In this document: positions 12,100-21,799 of the stretch, one piece after another
Layout of the letters: each line of letters begins with the position of its first letter
Position numbering within the stretch: position 1 is the stretch's first letter
DNA from: Neoceratodus forsteri
Taxonomy: Eukaryota; Chordata; Ceratodontiformes; Ceratodontidae
Assembly: GCA_016271365.2 (NCBI GenBank)
Contig: CM057458.1
Coordinates: forward strand, 195,830,501 to 195,894,500
Reading direction: 5' to 3'
Length of the DNA stretch: 64,000 nucleotides
Translations under genes and position numbers: made by a program
Notes under the pieces: model-generated
Told to the model about the DNA's origin: nothing
Databases searched by the model: none
Seen by the model: the letters and a program-made list of their open reading frames with translations, nothing else

Positions 12100-12900
12100 T
12101 CAAACAGAGGCAGAAGACACTGCAGAGCAGGACACTGTGGCACAGGAGCTAGCACAACAAAACTCACCCAAATCAGGAACCAAAACAAAAAAAGCAAAAA
12201 GGAAATCCAAAAAACTTCTGATCATAGGAGACTCCATGATTCGGGAGTTGATACCCATCTCCAGCCAGGGGTAATGGTCAGATGTCTCCCAGGTACATCA
12301 GCATGGAGAGACACTGACCGCATTGCTAAAATTGTTCACAAAGCAGGAAAAAACATTGATGTCCTAGTACACATAGGGACTAATGATCTCACCAGCTGGT
12401 CAGTTGTAGAGACCAAGGAACACCTGACCAGGCTGGGTGACAAACTATCATCCATTTCGTACGGCATCTCCTTCTCTGAGATCCTGCAGGGTTTTAAATA
12501 ACTCTAAAAATTGATTAGCGTTTTGCTCATAAAAGTTCTAAAACATTGTCAAAATGCATATCACTTGCCTCACTGTGTTTAACAAACATGACACTTCTAG
12601 AAAACCTATATAAATGCTTTCTGCACAGTTAGTATTGTCTCAAGAAAAAAACTGCTAATCAATTATTTAAAACCCTGTCCTGCCAGTCTGGGAGAGGGGG
12701 GCAGATGGACAGAAGGTCAGAGAAGGGGAGATAGGGGAGCTAAACACGTGGCTCAAGGGCTGGTGCCAGGAAAAAGGACACAGATTTGTAGGAAACTGGC
12801 AACAGTTCTGGGAGTGAAAGTTCTTTAAATTTGATGGACTGCATCTGACTAAGGAGGGAGTCAGTGCATTGGGGCAGAAGTTTGACGTCTTTGCAGAATA
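12100..12900 (+). pseudogene. CR1 ORF1 remnant with SGNH esterase domain
   Basis: GDS (codons at 12227-12235) in one frame and HIGTND (12370-12387) in another mark blocks I and III of the SGNH esterase found in CR1 ORF1 proteins. Between them is MVRCLPGTSAWRD, also present in the copy at 49418-50113. At least one frameshift separates the blocks, and a 190-bp MITE (12488-12677) splits the frame after FSEIL. The normal partner is an ORF1 zinc-finger region, missing here because of truncation. Confidence 0.7.
12488..12677. mobile_element. Small MITE inside the CR1 ORF1
   Basis: Terminal inverted repeat AGGGTTTTAAATAA at 12488-12501 is mirrored as TTATTTAAAACCCT at 12663-12676. ATTGATTAGC is repeated subterminally. 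TCCTGC flanks both sides (12482-12487 and 12678-12683). Removing the insert restores the esterase reading across the junction. The ends (CAGGG-like) recall hAT elements, but the target duplication is too imperfect to decide. Confidence 0.75.
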
Positions 12901-13049
12901 TTTAAACTAGCAAATGGGGAGTGGGGTGCAGCACCCATACGCCGAATGGGAAGAACACTTCCAGCTAGTGGTTAAACAGGGATTCAGCATGTTTGCAGTT
13001 CATTTGCATCACCAGGTAAGAAAAAAGGTTTGTCTCCCCATACGACACA

Positions 13050-13840
13050 CAGGGCTAATGCCAAACCTCACCCAACAACTAACACACCAAAATCTGGCCA
13101 ATGGAAAATCATGTACAGTACACAAATGCTCACAGCCTGGGAAATAAGATCCCAGACCTGCAGGCAATAATGTCAGAGGCTAAACTGGACATAGTAGCAA
13201 TTAGTGAGACGTGGTTTACCAGTAACCACACTTGGGAGACTTCAGTACCTGGCTATGTATTGTTCAGAAGAGACCGAGGTGCAAAAAAGGGGGTGAGGAT
13301 GGCCCTGTATGTCAATGAAAATATCAAAGCTACAGAAATTCAGAATACACATAAGGAGCCAGAAGAACTATGGGTCACCCTGGAAACAGGAAATGGGACA
13401 GGCATAAGAACTGGGTTGTCTACAGGCCCCAGACCAGGGGTGGACATAGACACATTACTGTTAGAAGATATACAAAACATGACAGCTAAAGGGAGGTTCT
13501 GATAATGGGAGACTTCAACATGCGGATACAGATTGGTCAATACCAGCAGGAACATCTGCCAGAACTAGACACACAGTGGATTCCTGCAGGGAGGGCCTCA
13601 AATAACTGGTACAACAACCCACAAGAGACAGGGCTATCCTAGATCTAGTACTGACTAACAGGGAAGGGATCACAGATCTCCAGGTAGAAGGTCGCCTAGG
13701 GGCCAGTGACCATCACATGGTATGGTTCAATTTGGCTACTACATCTAAATCATCCCATTCCAAGGTAAAAATATGGGACTTCAGAGGAGCTGACTTTGAT
13801 AAGATGGCCAACAGAGTTAAGCTAGCCCTGACAAAAAGAA
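13050..13840 (+). pseudogene. CR1 ORF2 endonuclease part
   Basis: NAHSLGNKIPDLQAIM, LDIVAISETWF and VPGYVLFRRDR are the first blocks of a LINE apurinic-type endonuclease. GDFNM follows at about 13506, and the VWFNL...VKIWDFRGADF end lies at 13717-13800. Frameshifts occur near 13500 and 13640. Confidence 0.8.
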
Positions 13841-14139
13841 ACACAGGTGAGGGGTATAGGCAAAGTGGGCAAGCATTAAGGATGCAATACTTGAAGCAAC
13901 ATCCCATTGTGTTAGACAGAAAAGGAAGTGCAAAGAAGAAGGAAACCACTTTAGTTCTCAAATACAGTAGCAGAAAAGGTCAGAGCTAAAAGGCTGGCCT
14001 TCAGGAAATATAAGGGAACACAGCGGGATGAAGATAGGGAGGCATACCAAACTGCCCTAAGGGAAGCAGGGAAGGCAGTAAGGCAGGCAAAGTCCCAAAC
14101 TGAGGAAACACTAGCACGAACAGTAAAAGGTGACAATAC

Positions 14140-15668
14140 TTTCTATAGATACATTAGTGAAAGGAGAAAGTCCAGAGAGGGTACTGCTAAGCTTAATGGA
14201 GAAAAGGGAGCACGTGAGGAGGAGGACCATGTAAAAGCATCTATCCTAAATAGATACTTTTGCTCAGTATTTACTGAAGAGAAGGTAGGGCAGGGCCCAC
14301 AGCTCAGTACCATGGACAGAGGGGGGAGGGAGGTGAGCACTACTCCCTTCACAAAAGAAAGGGTCCTACAAGAGCTTGCTAAGCTCAGGGTGGATAAGGC
14401 AATGGGACCTGATGGCATACATCCCAGGGTACTTAAGGAGCTAAAGGTGGAACTAACAGAGCCATTAGCAGAACTGTTTAGTGAGTCTCTGAGCACAGGA
14501 GAGGTCCCAGAAGACTGGAGAAGGGCTCATGTGATCCGCTCCACAAGAGTGGTAGCAGGGAGGAGGCAGGGAACTACAGACCAGTCAGTCTTACCTCAGT
14601 AGTGGGCAAGATTATGGAGGCACTCCTTAAGGAAAGGATAGTGCAACACCTGGAATCCATAGGGGCACAGGATCCAAGACAGCATGGGTTTACAAAAGGA
14701 AGGTCCTGTCAAACTAATTTCATAGATTGCTTTGACTGGGTAAGCAGAGTGGTGGACCAAGGGGGAGCAGTTGATGTCGCCTACCTTGACTTCAGCAAAG
14801 CTTTTGACACTGTTCCACATAGAAGATTGATAAATAAGCTGGGTAGGCTCAGGGTGGGTCAGAAGTTGGTCAACTGGGTGGCAAACTGGTTGTGGGCAGA
14901 AAACAGAGAGTGGTGGTAAATGGTATACAGTCAGAAGAGATGCAAGTCTCAAGTGGGGTACCTCAGGGATCGGTCCTGGGGCCAGTCCTCTTCAACATCT
15001 TCATTAGTGACCTTGCAGATGGACTAGAGGTAGGGCTTGTCTGTTTGCAGATGACACCAAGATCTGCAACAGAGTAGATGATCCAGATGGGGTTGGGCAG
15101 AATGAGAAGAGATCTGGATAAACTAGCAAAATGGTCAGAAGAGTGGCAACTGGGATTTAATGCAAAGAAGCACAAGATCATGCACATAGGGAAGAGAAAC
15201 TCTGAAGCCTCCTATAGGCTGGGAGGGGAGATGCTAGCAGTCACAAAGGAAGAAAGAGACTTGGGCATCATCATCACTGATGACCTGAAATCATCCAAGC
15301 AGACCTCTAAAGCAGTAGGTAAGGCTAGGGGGATGTTAGGGTGTATTAGTAGGGGTATCACAAGTTGTAAGAGCGAGGTAATAATCCCTCTTTACAAGAC
15401 ACTGGTTAGGCCCCATCTAGAGTACTGCGTGCAGTATTGGAGACCACACCTTCACAAGGACATTAACCAAATTGAGGCAGTCCAGAGAAGGGTAACCAAA
15501 ATGGTGCAGGGACTGCATCAGAAGACATATGAGGACAGATTAACGGAGCTCAATATGTATACCCTTGAGCAAAGGAGGGAGAGAGGTGATATGACCGAGG
15601 CATTCAAACACCTTAAGGGCATTAACAAGGTGAAAGAGTCTAACATGTTTAAATATAAGAAAAAATAG
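14140..15668 (+). pseudogene. CR1 ORF2 reverse transcriptase part
   Basis: RT blocks in order: DKAMGPDGIHPRVLK, RQHGFTKGRSCQTN, AYLDFSKAFDTVPH (first catalytic Asp), [17 protein letters not shown]. The frame then breaks at the FADD block near 15045 so the second catalytic pair is lost. GIIITDDLKSSKQ and LVRPHLEYCVQYW follow. At least four frame changes are seen. Confidence 0.85.
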
Positions 15669-15980
15669 CAGGACAAGAGGACACAGCATGAGATTAGAGG
15701 GGGGGCCGATTAAGGGGGAATGTGAGGAAATTCTTTTTCACAGAAAGGGTGGTGGATGCATGGAATGGCCTACCTCAAGAAGTGGTGGCTATGAATACAG
15801 TGCAGGGCTTCAAACAGGCATGGAATAGGCATAAGGGAGCAATACAAATGAGTACGAATAGATAGGCCACTGACAGAGCAGAGGCAGATGGCAGATTTAT
15901 AAGGTAGAAAAAGAAATGGGCAGACTGGATGGGCCTTGCGGTCCTTATCTGCCGTCAGCTTCTCTGTTTCTATGTAACCC

Positions 15981-16173
15981 GCACATCACACTGACATCAC
16001 GCATGCATTCAGTACCACTGTGTTGTCAGCACTGTCGTGGTTGTCTGTACATAATAAACTGTTTTCCACTGCACTGTTTCCTGTTGCTGTGCAGTGTGTA
16101 CTCACCTTCTGGCCTGTGGCTTTGTCCTGTATTCCAGGGCCCTGTGGGCCATACGAGGATCTTTCCTCGCGAG
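15981..16173. other. Harbinger interior between CR1 and transposase gene
   Basis: Resumes the element after the CR1. An AATAAA at about 16052-16057 on the plus strand would serve as the polyadenylation signal of the NAIF1-like gene before CR1 inserted. Confidence 0.4.
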
Positions 16174-17377
16174 TTACTCCACTGTCCTCCTGACCATTGG
16201 CTCTGGGTCAGTGTCGGCCTGTTCCTCAGGTTCAGGTGCCTGTATCCTACGGTTCATCGCCATGTTGTGCAGCATACAACAGGCTAGGAAAATACGGCAT
16301 ACCTTCTGAGGCCTATACTGTAGAGCAACGCCTGATGTGTCTAGGCATCGGAAGCGCATCTTCAGTATGCCAAACACCCTCTCTGTGATGTTGCTGGTGG
16401 CGGCGTGTGGCTTACTGTACAACTCTTCAGCCACTGTGGCTGGCCGGGGTACTGGTGTCAACAGCCAGGGTCACAGGGTATAGGTACTGTCCCCTGTTGA
16501 GAGATGTGCAGCTGTTAGTGTTGTTCTGCTGTCTGCCCATTGCTGTATTGCACCACCTGTGTTGCTGTCCCAGGCCCCTTCCTTGCCTTCTCCTGCCTAT
16601 CCCCCACTCCTGCTGTGGTTTGTGTGTGTGTGTGTGTGTGTGCCTTGTTTGCTGCTTCTTACCAACTAGGTGCCCACAGGGTATCCTGCCCTCCTCAAAG
16701 GCCTAGCATAGCCGGGACTGGTGCCAAATGAAGGCGTCTTGGGCACTGCCGGGGTACTGCGCATATACATTGCTGATGCACCCAGTCACATCACACACCA
16801 CCTGCAATTGATGGAGTGGTACCCCCTTCCTGTTGACATACACCTCACTGCTATCACCAGGTGGTGCACAGATGGGGACATGGGTGCAGTCAGTGGCACC
16901 AAGTACTGGTGGTAGGTGCGTAACTCGATGGAATTGATGCATGGTCTCTCCGCACTCTGCTGCCATGCTGGGGAATACTATGAGCTCACTAGCATGTGGC
17001 AGGAAAGCTTTAAGGAACTGGGTCAGGAGGCATGAGGTGGCAGACTGCGATACCCCTATGGTGTCCCCCGTTGGTCATTGGAACGTCCCTATGGCTAGGA
17101 AGCATATCGCTGCTGTCACCTTCTCAGCTGTCATGGCATGGTTGCATCTGGTGTTTGGGTGCAGCTGCTCATGCAGGAGTTCACATAGCTGCCTCAACAT
17201 ACCCCTGTTCATCCTGTACCGGCCAGTGATGTGCTCATCTGACAGGGTCTCGAAGGAGACTCTGGGCCAGTACCACCTGTGTGCAGCATACCATCTCCTT
17301 GGCCTGCATTGCGGCCCATGTTGGCCCTGCTCCCTCTTCTCCTCCACTACTGCTGTCGACACTGCTGCCATTTCCAC
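16174..17377 (-). pseudogene. HARBI1-like DDE transposase of the Harbinger element, two exons
   Basis: Exon 1 (17377-16663) opens with an N-terminal helix-turn-helix region (RMNRGMLRQLCELLHE) and contains LGATDCTHVPI (first Asp) and VNRKGVPLHQLQVVCDV. A GTAAGA donor ends it. Exon 2 (16493-16174) follows CTCTCAACAG and contains the GDSTYTL block (second Asp), ITERVFGILKMRFRCLD (Glu) and ACCMLHNMA. Exon lengths 715+320 keep one frame (344 residues, about the size of HARBI1). All three DDE residues survive. There are three in-frame stops: TGA near 17076, TAG near 16712 and TGA near 16472. The family catalyses cut-and-paste transposition with help from a Myb partner. The gene is inactive as it stands. 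Confidence 0.88.
16619..16642. repeat. (TG)n microsatellite
   Basis: Twelve TG units in the intron of the transposase gene. Confidence 0.95.
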
Positions 17378-17652
17378 TTCCTGGTGTGGTCTCTCCCCCT
17401 CTGTGGTTTTCTCTGGGATAAGACCAGCCTTTTATAGGTGGTAACTAGCGCCGCGCTACATGTCGCACTGTTTGTTCTAGCATGGCGCTATGGCTTTGAA
17501 TATCCCGTAGTGCATGTATACTGGTTCCCACTCCCTCGCTTTGCCCCTTGCATACATTATCTGTTTGCTGCGCACTAACCGGTCATTTGAATATCACAGC
17601 TCCGTGCTATTCCTGCACTATTGCCGCGTTATTGGTTTGTGCGCTGCACTAT
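17378..17652. other. Harbinger right subterminal region
   Basis: Lies upstream of the transposase start. It contains repeated short words such as TTGAATATC (about 17490 and 17595) that echo the terminal repeat core, and GCGC-rich words. These are candidate promoter and transposase-binding sites. Confidence 0.4.
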
Positions 17653-17670
17653 GTTTTGAATATCTGGGCC
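17653..17670 (-). repeat. Right terminal inverted repeat of Harbinger element
   Basis: GTTTTGAATATCTGGGCC, the mirror of 5483-5500. Confidence 0.75.
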
Positions 17671-18110
17671 TGCGTCTCTTATGCCCCCTATAAGTACCAG
17701 TCATAATGTGGGTTACTATATAGAAAGGGGAAAAGGGCTTCCAAGCATAATGCTCCAGCACAAGCCCCAGCCAAAACACAACAAAACCCCTGACAGTTTT
17801 GCCCAGATTTCACAACCCTTGCCAGTGAGAGGAAGACTGAAACGCTACTTCCAGGAATGGATAAACATTACCACAGACAGGTGGGTATTGGAAGTAGTGG
17901 GCCAGGGATTGTGTCTGCAGTTCAAACACTTTCCAATCCTACAGACACACAGAAGTTTTCCAGGTCATTCTCACAGGGAAAAAAAGTCTGCTGGAACTGG
18001 AGGTAAAAAAACCAAAAAAAACACTGTTAATATCAAAAGCTGTAGAAAAAGTCCCAGTGGGGCAGGGGCCTATTCTCAAGATACTTCCTGACCTCTGGAT
18101 AATAGGAATT
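17671..18110 (+). pseudogene. DIRS-like element resumed: start of reverse transcriptase
   Basis: VRGRLKRYFQEWINITTDRW then VLEVVGQGLCLQF is the entry block of DIRS-type RT (a 'GGRL..F...W..IT.D.WVL' pattern). In another frame, AVEKVPVGQGPILKILP follows. Upstream is a Gln/Pro/Lys-rich gag tail. The sequence stops being recognisable at about 18110, before the catalytic RT blocks. Together with 3420-5482 it forms one element split by the Harbinger insertion. Confidence 0.65.
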
Positions 18111-18840
18111 ATTGTACTGCAAGTCAGGGGTCAAAATTAACATACACAGCCTGTTCCATTTGCAAGTAGGAACATGCTAGTGCATATAATTTTCTCCCCT
18201 GCATGCACTGTAGTGCATGTTGTTTGGTACTTGGTCTTCTGGCTGCAGTACTAACAGGTGCCACAAGGGGCACAGGAGAAACTGCAGGGGAGCAGGTTTC
18301 ACACCCCCACATTGGATGTTAGCACTGTGTGGTCATGATATCAGCACTGCACAGCCGCTGTTTACTGCAGGAGGATGCGAAGGGAGCTGCTGCTATACAA
18401 ACTGCCAAGGATAGTCGAAGCAGTCCGACTCTGAGAAGACAACTGGCAGTGGCGGCAATGTGAAGTGAATGAACGGTGGGACAGAAGGCGTTCAGGAGGG
18501 CAAGCCCGTCCTCTCCAGGTTGTGGGCCATGGCGGTGCCTGGTGCTAAAGATACTGGGGGTGGAGTTCTTTCAGTAACTGCCAGCTTGGCAGCTAGTGGC
18601 GGTGCCAGTCATGTGTGGTGGTTTCTTTGGGGAAGGGGTTGGGGGTTGTGACTTCATGAAGGGGGGAGTGACAGACATACAGACTGACTGCTAGCTTCTC
18701 CACTGCTATCGCAACATTACTGTATCACACCATGAGTGTCACTCTTGTGGTACAGTAACATTGCGATAGGCACGTGCACATTTGAGAACTGTGCACCCTA
18801 CTGAGGTCATCCACCCCCTTCTAGGTCACCTGTGAGGCAT
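18111..18840. other. Unassigned stretch with a short hairpin
   Basis: No coding signal. At 18709-18768, TATCGCAA...TTACTGTATCAC pairs with GTGGTACAGTAA...TTGCGATA, an imperfect 22-bp stem. Confidence 0.5.
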
Positions 18841-18841
18841 T

Positions 18842-19045
18842 CGCCTTTTTTTTTTATCTGCCCTCCTGAAGTCCAGCACCATTGTGCTTGTGTGGTTCGC
18901 GCCCACCGTTGTCCTTATGTCGAACCACACTGTACGCTGAACAGTGTTCCTTAGGTGACCTCCCATCTTGATGTTTGCGATGCTGTCTCTGTTAGTGAGC
19001 ACAAGGTCCAGTATTGCTCCATCATGAGCTAATATCTTTCTAATT
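18842..19045 (-). pseudogene. CR1-like endonuclease fragment
   Basis: GAILDLVLTNRDSIANI, then GGHLRNTVQRTVWFDI, then VLDFRRADKKK: the C-terminal part of a CR1 endonuclease, as in the copy near 48323-48763. Both ends are truncated. Confidence 0.7.
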
Positions 19046-19090
19046 TTATTTATGCCAACTCGGGATCTGCTCACTGAGGGAGATTTTTAT
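19029..19090 (+). repeat. Direct repeat, copy 1
   Basis: ATATCTTTCTAATTTTATTT then TGCCAACT is repeated at about 21262-21330 with few differences. The two copies lie on either side of the palindromic element at 19266-20736. Confidence 0.6.
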
Positions 19091-19265
19091 ATACAGTACT
19101 GTGTTAAAACTAACTTTATTTTGTGCCAAAACGAATGTTTACTTGTTCATGTTAAGTAGATAAATTTCCCTATTAAAACTTGTGTTATATTTCTCTTCCT
19201 ATAGCCTTTTTAAACATTTTAAATTCCTTGCTCAATCATTTTAATATTAAGTTATTGTATTCCTT

Positions 19266-20736
19266 GGGTGGGATATTCCAGAGCGGTTGCACATGGCGCC
19301 ACAATTCGCCATCACGCCTACTGATGCGCCCAGCCGATATTCTGAGGGAAAGTGCGCTGCACAAATCCCGGCGCGCTGGGTGCAACAGTAATGTATACCG
19401 GCGCAAGTAGGGGGCGTACACGCATACCCGCGACATCCTGATGTTCAGTCTGGGATGCTGAGTAGATGCAGGTGCAACCCCACTTCCGCGCCGCATACAG
19501 TTGAGCCTAAAAATAGGAGCAGCAGCTGGCCACCCACAGGTGAGCACGCCGTATTGCAGGGCGCAACACGGCAGCTGCCAGCTGTGGGTGGCCACACAAG
19601 CTCCTGTGACACCATCGGTCGTGGTAGTGTCCTCCCTTGCCTGATTGCAGGCATAAGTATTAAATCAATTCGTCCAGTATCCCTGGTGGTCCAGTGGACC
19701 GCTTGCAGCCCGATCGCGGGCATAAGTATTATATTAATTCGTCCAATTTCCCTAGTGGTCCAGTGGACCGCTTCCAGCCCAATTGCAGACGTAAGTTTTA
19801 AAATAGAACGTCCAAACCATCCCTGATGGCCAGTGGTACCCCCACCCACGCCCACTGGGTTCCACCACCCTCCCCGTGCAGCGGCAGGCGGCAGCTCCAT
19901 GCCCGAAGCCACCCACCGATGACTGCATACAGGATGGCTGTATGCCCATTAGTCCACAGCATGAGCCAGTGGGCGTGCAGACCATACCGTACTACACAGT
20001 CAGATGTGTGAACATATCTGGACTGTGTAGTACGAATCAATCGCCCATTGGCCCATTCTGTGGACCAATGGGCATACAGCTGTACTGTACACAGTCAGTC
20101 GGGCGGGCGGCGTAGGGCAGGAGAGCCGCTGACGGGGAGTGGGGTGGTGGGACTCAGCGGGTGGGGAGGGGGTACCGCTGGGCCACCAGGGATGGTTTGG
20201 ACGTTCTATTTTAAAACTTATGCCTGTGATCGAGCTGGAAGTGGCCCACTGGACCACCAGGGATATTGGACAAATGTAATTCAATACTCATGCCTGCAAT
20301 TGTGCATTGGAGCGCGTTGCTGGTGGGGGCAGGGGGCGTCGGTCCCTGACAGCTGCTGCCTGGCAGGGCGCCAGGTGCAAGTCGCCGGGGATCTGCGCAC
20401 CTGTATGCAAATGGGGCCATAATGACATGCTAATGGCCCCATTTGCGCCTTGCATGCATTATGGCCCCATTTGCATGTCCACCGCTGAATATCGCGGTTG
20501 ATGCGCCTAGCGCAACAGCACTTGCACTAGCGAATCCCCATTGCTCCTCTCTGGCCACTTGCGCTGGTGCAGTGCCACTGCGCCATGTGCAGTGTGGGTG
20601 GCCACAGTGCCATATTCAACAGTGCTGAGCCATGGCACAGCACCGTTGAATATCACCCAGACCACGCCCTGGCACATTCCAGTTGCGCTGCGCCCCGCTT
20701 GCGCCCCTGCCAGGCGTAGTTCTGAATATCGCACCC
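19266..20736. mobile_element. Palindromic non-autonomous Harbinger-type element
   Basis: Ends are GGGTGGGATATTCCAGA (left) and, reversed, GGGGTGCGATATTCAGA (right). CTT at 19263-19265 and 20737-20739 is a 3-bp target duplication, the length typical of PIF/Harbinger. The interior is an imperfect foldback centred near 20010, with 17-bp arms at 19989-20005 and 20016-20033. The left arm carries three 69-bp tandem units starting at 19651, 19720 and 19789. Inverted copies lie at about 20190-20300. It encodes no protein. The GATATTC core is shared with the 12-kb element at 5483-17670, so a Harbinger transposase is the likely mobiliser. Confidence 0.8.
19651..19857. repeat. Three 69-bp tandem units
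   Basis: Units begin with GCATAAGT (19651, 19720) or ACGTAAGT (19789) and share GGTCCAGTGGACC-like centres. Inverted copies lie in the right arm. Confidence 0.85.
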
Positions 20737-20739
20737 CTT

Positions 20740-21256
20740 GCCTACAAGCCAGACCTTAACTTTTACTACCGATTTCTGTGCCTTTTTGCTCTGCTCCCCT
20801 TACTCCTGCTCCCACTGTTCTAACAATTTTTCTTTTTTCTGTTCTTTTCCTGCTCCTTCTCATGGCTCCCCAATCGTCCTGCCCCCTGTCACTTGATCCT
20901 TCCCTGCTCCTTTTTTTTGAGCCCGCCTGCTGTTTTGTCTTCCATAGCCCTGCCCTGTTGCAGTTGCTCTACATAACCCGGCTCCCCTTCTCTCTTCCCC
21001 CAGGATCTGACCCGCCCACCTTGGGCACAAATTGAACCTTCACCTGCCGCCTGCCACCTAATAAACTGCACCCCCCCCCCCGCGGTCCTGACTTCAGGAG
21101 ACCACGTGGATGAATCCTCGCTTGCTAGTCTGCCAGCTCCTCTTTCAGGTATGGCAGAGCTAGTCAGAGAAAATGCAACACAGCAAAGCTGCTTTCAGAT
21201 TGTGTCTTTTGGTGCCTTTGTTCCTGGCTGAGCTGTTGTGTGTGCTGTACCACGGC
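20740..21256. other. Unassigned pyrimidine-rich stretch
   Basis: CT-rich, with a poly-C run near 21070-21080. No gene or family recognised. Confidence 0.5.
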
Positions 21257-21330
21257 TCGGATTTAGAGCAAATATCTTTCTAATTTTATTTGTGCCAACT
21301 TGGTAATCTGCTTACTGAAGGAAATGTTAT
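21257..21330 (+). repeat. Direct repeat, copy 2
   Basis: Matches 19029-19090, extending through TCTGCTTACTGAAGGAAATG-like sequence. Confidence 0.6.
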
Positions 21331-21799
21331 GCCTCCCCGGCCTTAATTAAATACACGCTGGCTCCTTCGCCTTAACTCTGCCCTGCTCCAGTTGGCTGTT
21401 GCCTCTGTAGCTCATTGTTAAAATAAATAAATACAGACTTTAGGATTACAACCTTTGAGTCAGGGACTCATTTACAAAGGCTCGGCGTCAGAAAAACAAA
21501 CATAAACACTTAATACATAAATGTTACAGTTCTTTTAGTTATAGAGTATTGCAAAATCAAAATCAGCTATACATTGCATTGAACGTGTTGCCAAGAGCTG
21601 TATTTTACAGTTTTCAATCGAACAATAAGTTTGCTGATAGAGGGAGTAACAGGTTTGATATTTACAGCAAAGTAGAGAATTAGACAGATACCTTGTGAGT
21701 GCAGTCAAAGGAGTCATTGTTAATAGGTAATGTCTGGTAGCCCTATCGGTAGGAGTTCAGTGGCGGGGTGGTCCCGTAAGATGAAAGATAGATGACCCA

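Larger units (their letters stand above)
12059..15973 (+). mobile_element. CR1-like LINE, 5'-truncated, inserted in Harbinger element
   Basis: Contains an ORF1 esterase domain, an apurinic endonuclease, RT, and a 3' end GGTCCTTATCTGCCGTCAGC then TTTCTAT typical of CR1-group tails. GTAACCC occurs at 12052-12058 just before the element and again at 15974-15980 just after it, a 7-bp target duplication. The 5' end begins inside ORF1, so it is truncated. It is the same family as the copy at 46289-51020: the RT segment GAQDPRQHGFT-GRSCQTN and the endonuclease start are closely alike. Multiple frameshifts make it inactive. Confidence 0.85.
5483..17670. mobile_element. Large PIF/Harbinger DNA transposon with three genes
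   Basis: Terminal inverted repeats match at 5483-5500 (GGGCCAGATATTCAGAAC) and 17653-17670 (reverse complement GGCCCAGATATTCAAAAC). The element is 12.2 kb, or about 8.3 kb without the CR1 at 12059-15980. It encodes, in order, a trihelix Myb protein (-), a NAIF1-like Myb/SANT protein (+) and a HARBI1-like transposase (-). Known Harbinger elements encode a DDE transposase plus one Myb-like partner, so a second Myb gene is unusual. Subterminal DNA at 8520-8820 and 17440-17660 is rich in GCGC/TAGCGC-like words. I could not see a clear 3-bp target duplication. DIRS gag ends on the left and DIRS RT begins on the right, so the target was a DIRS element. Confidence 0.8.
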
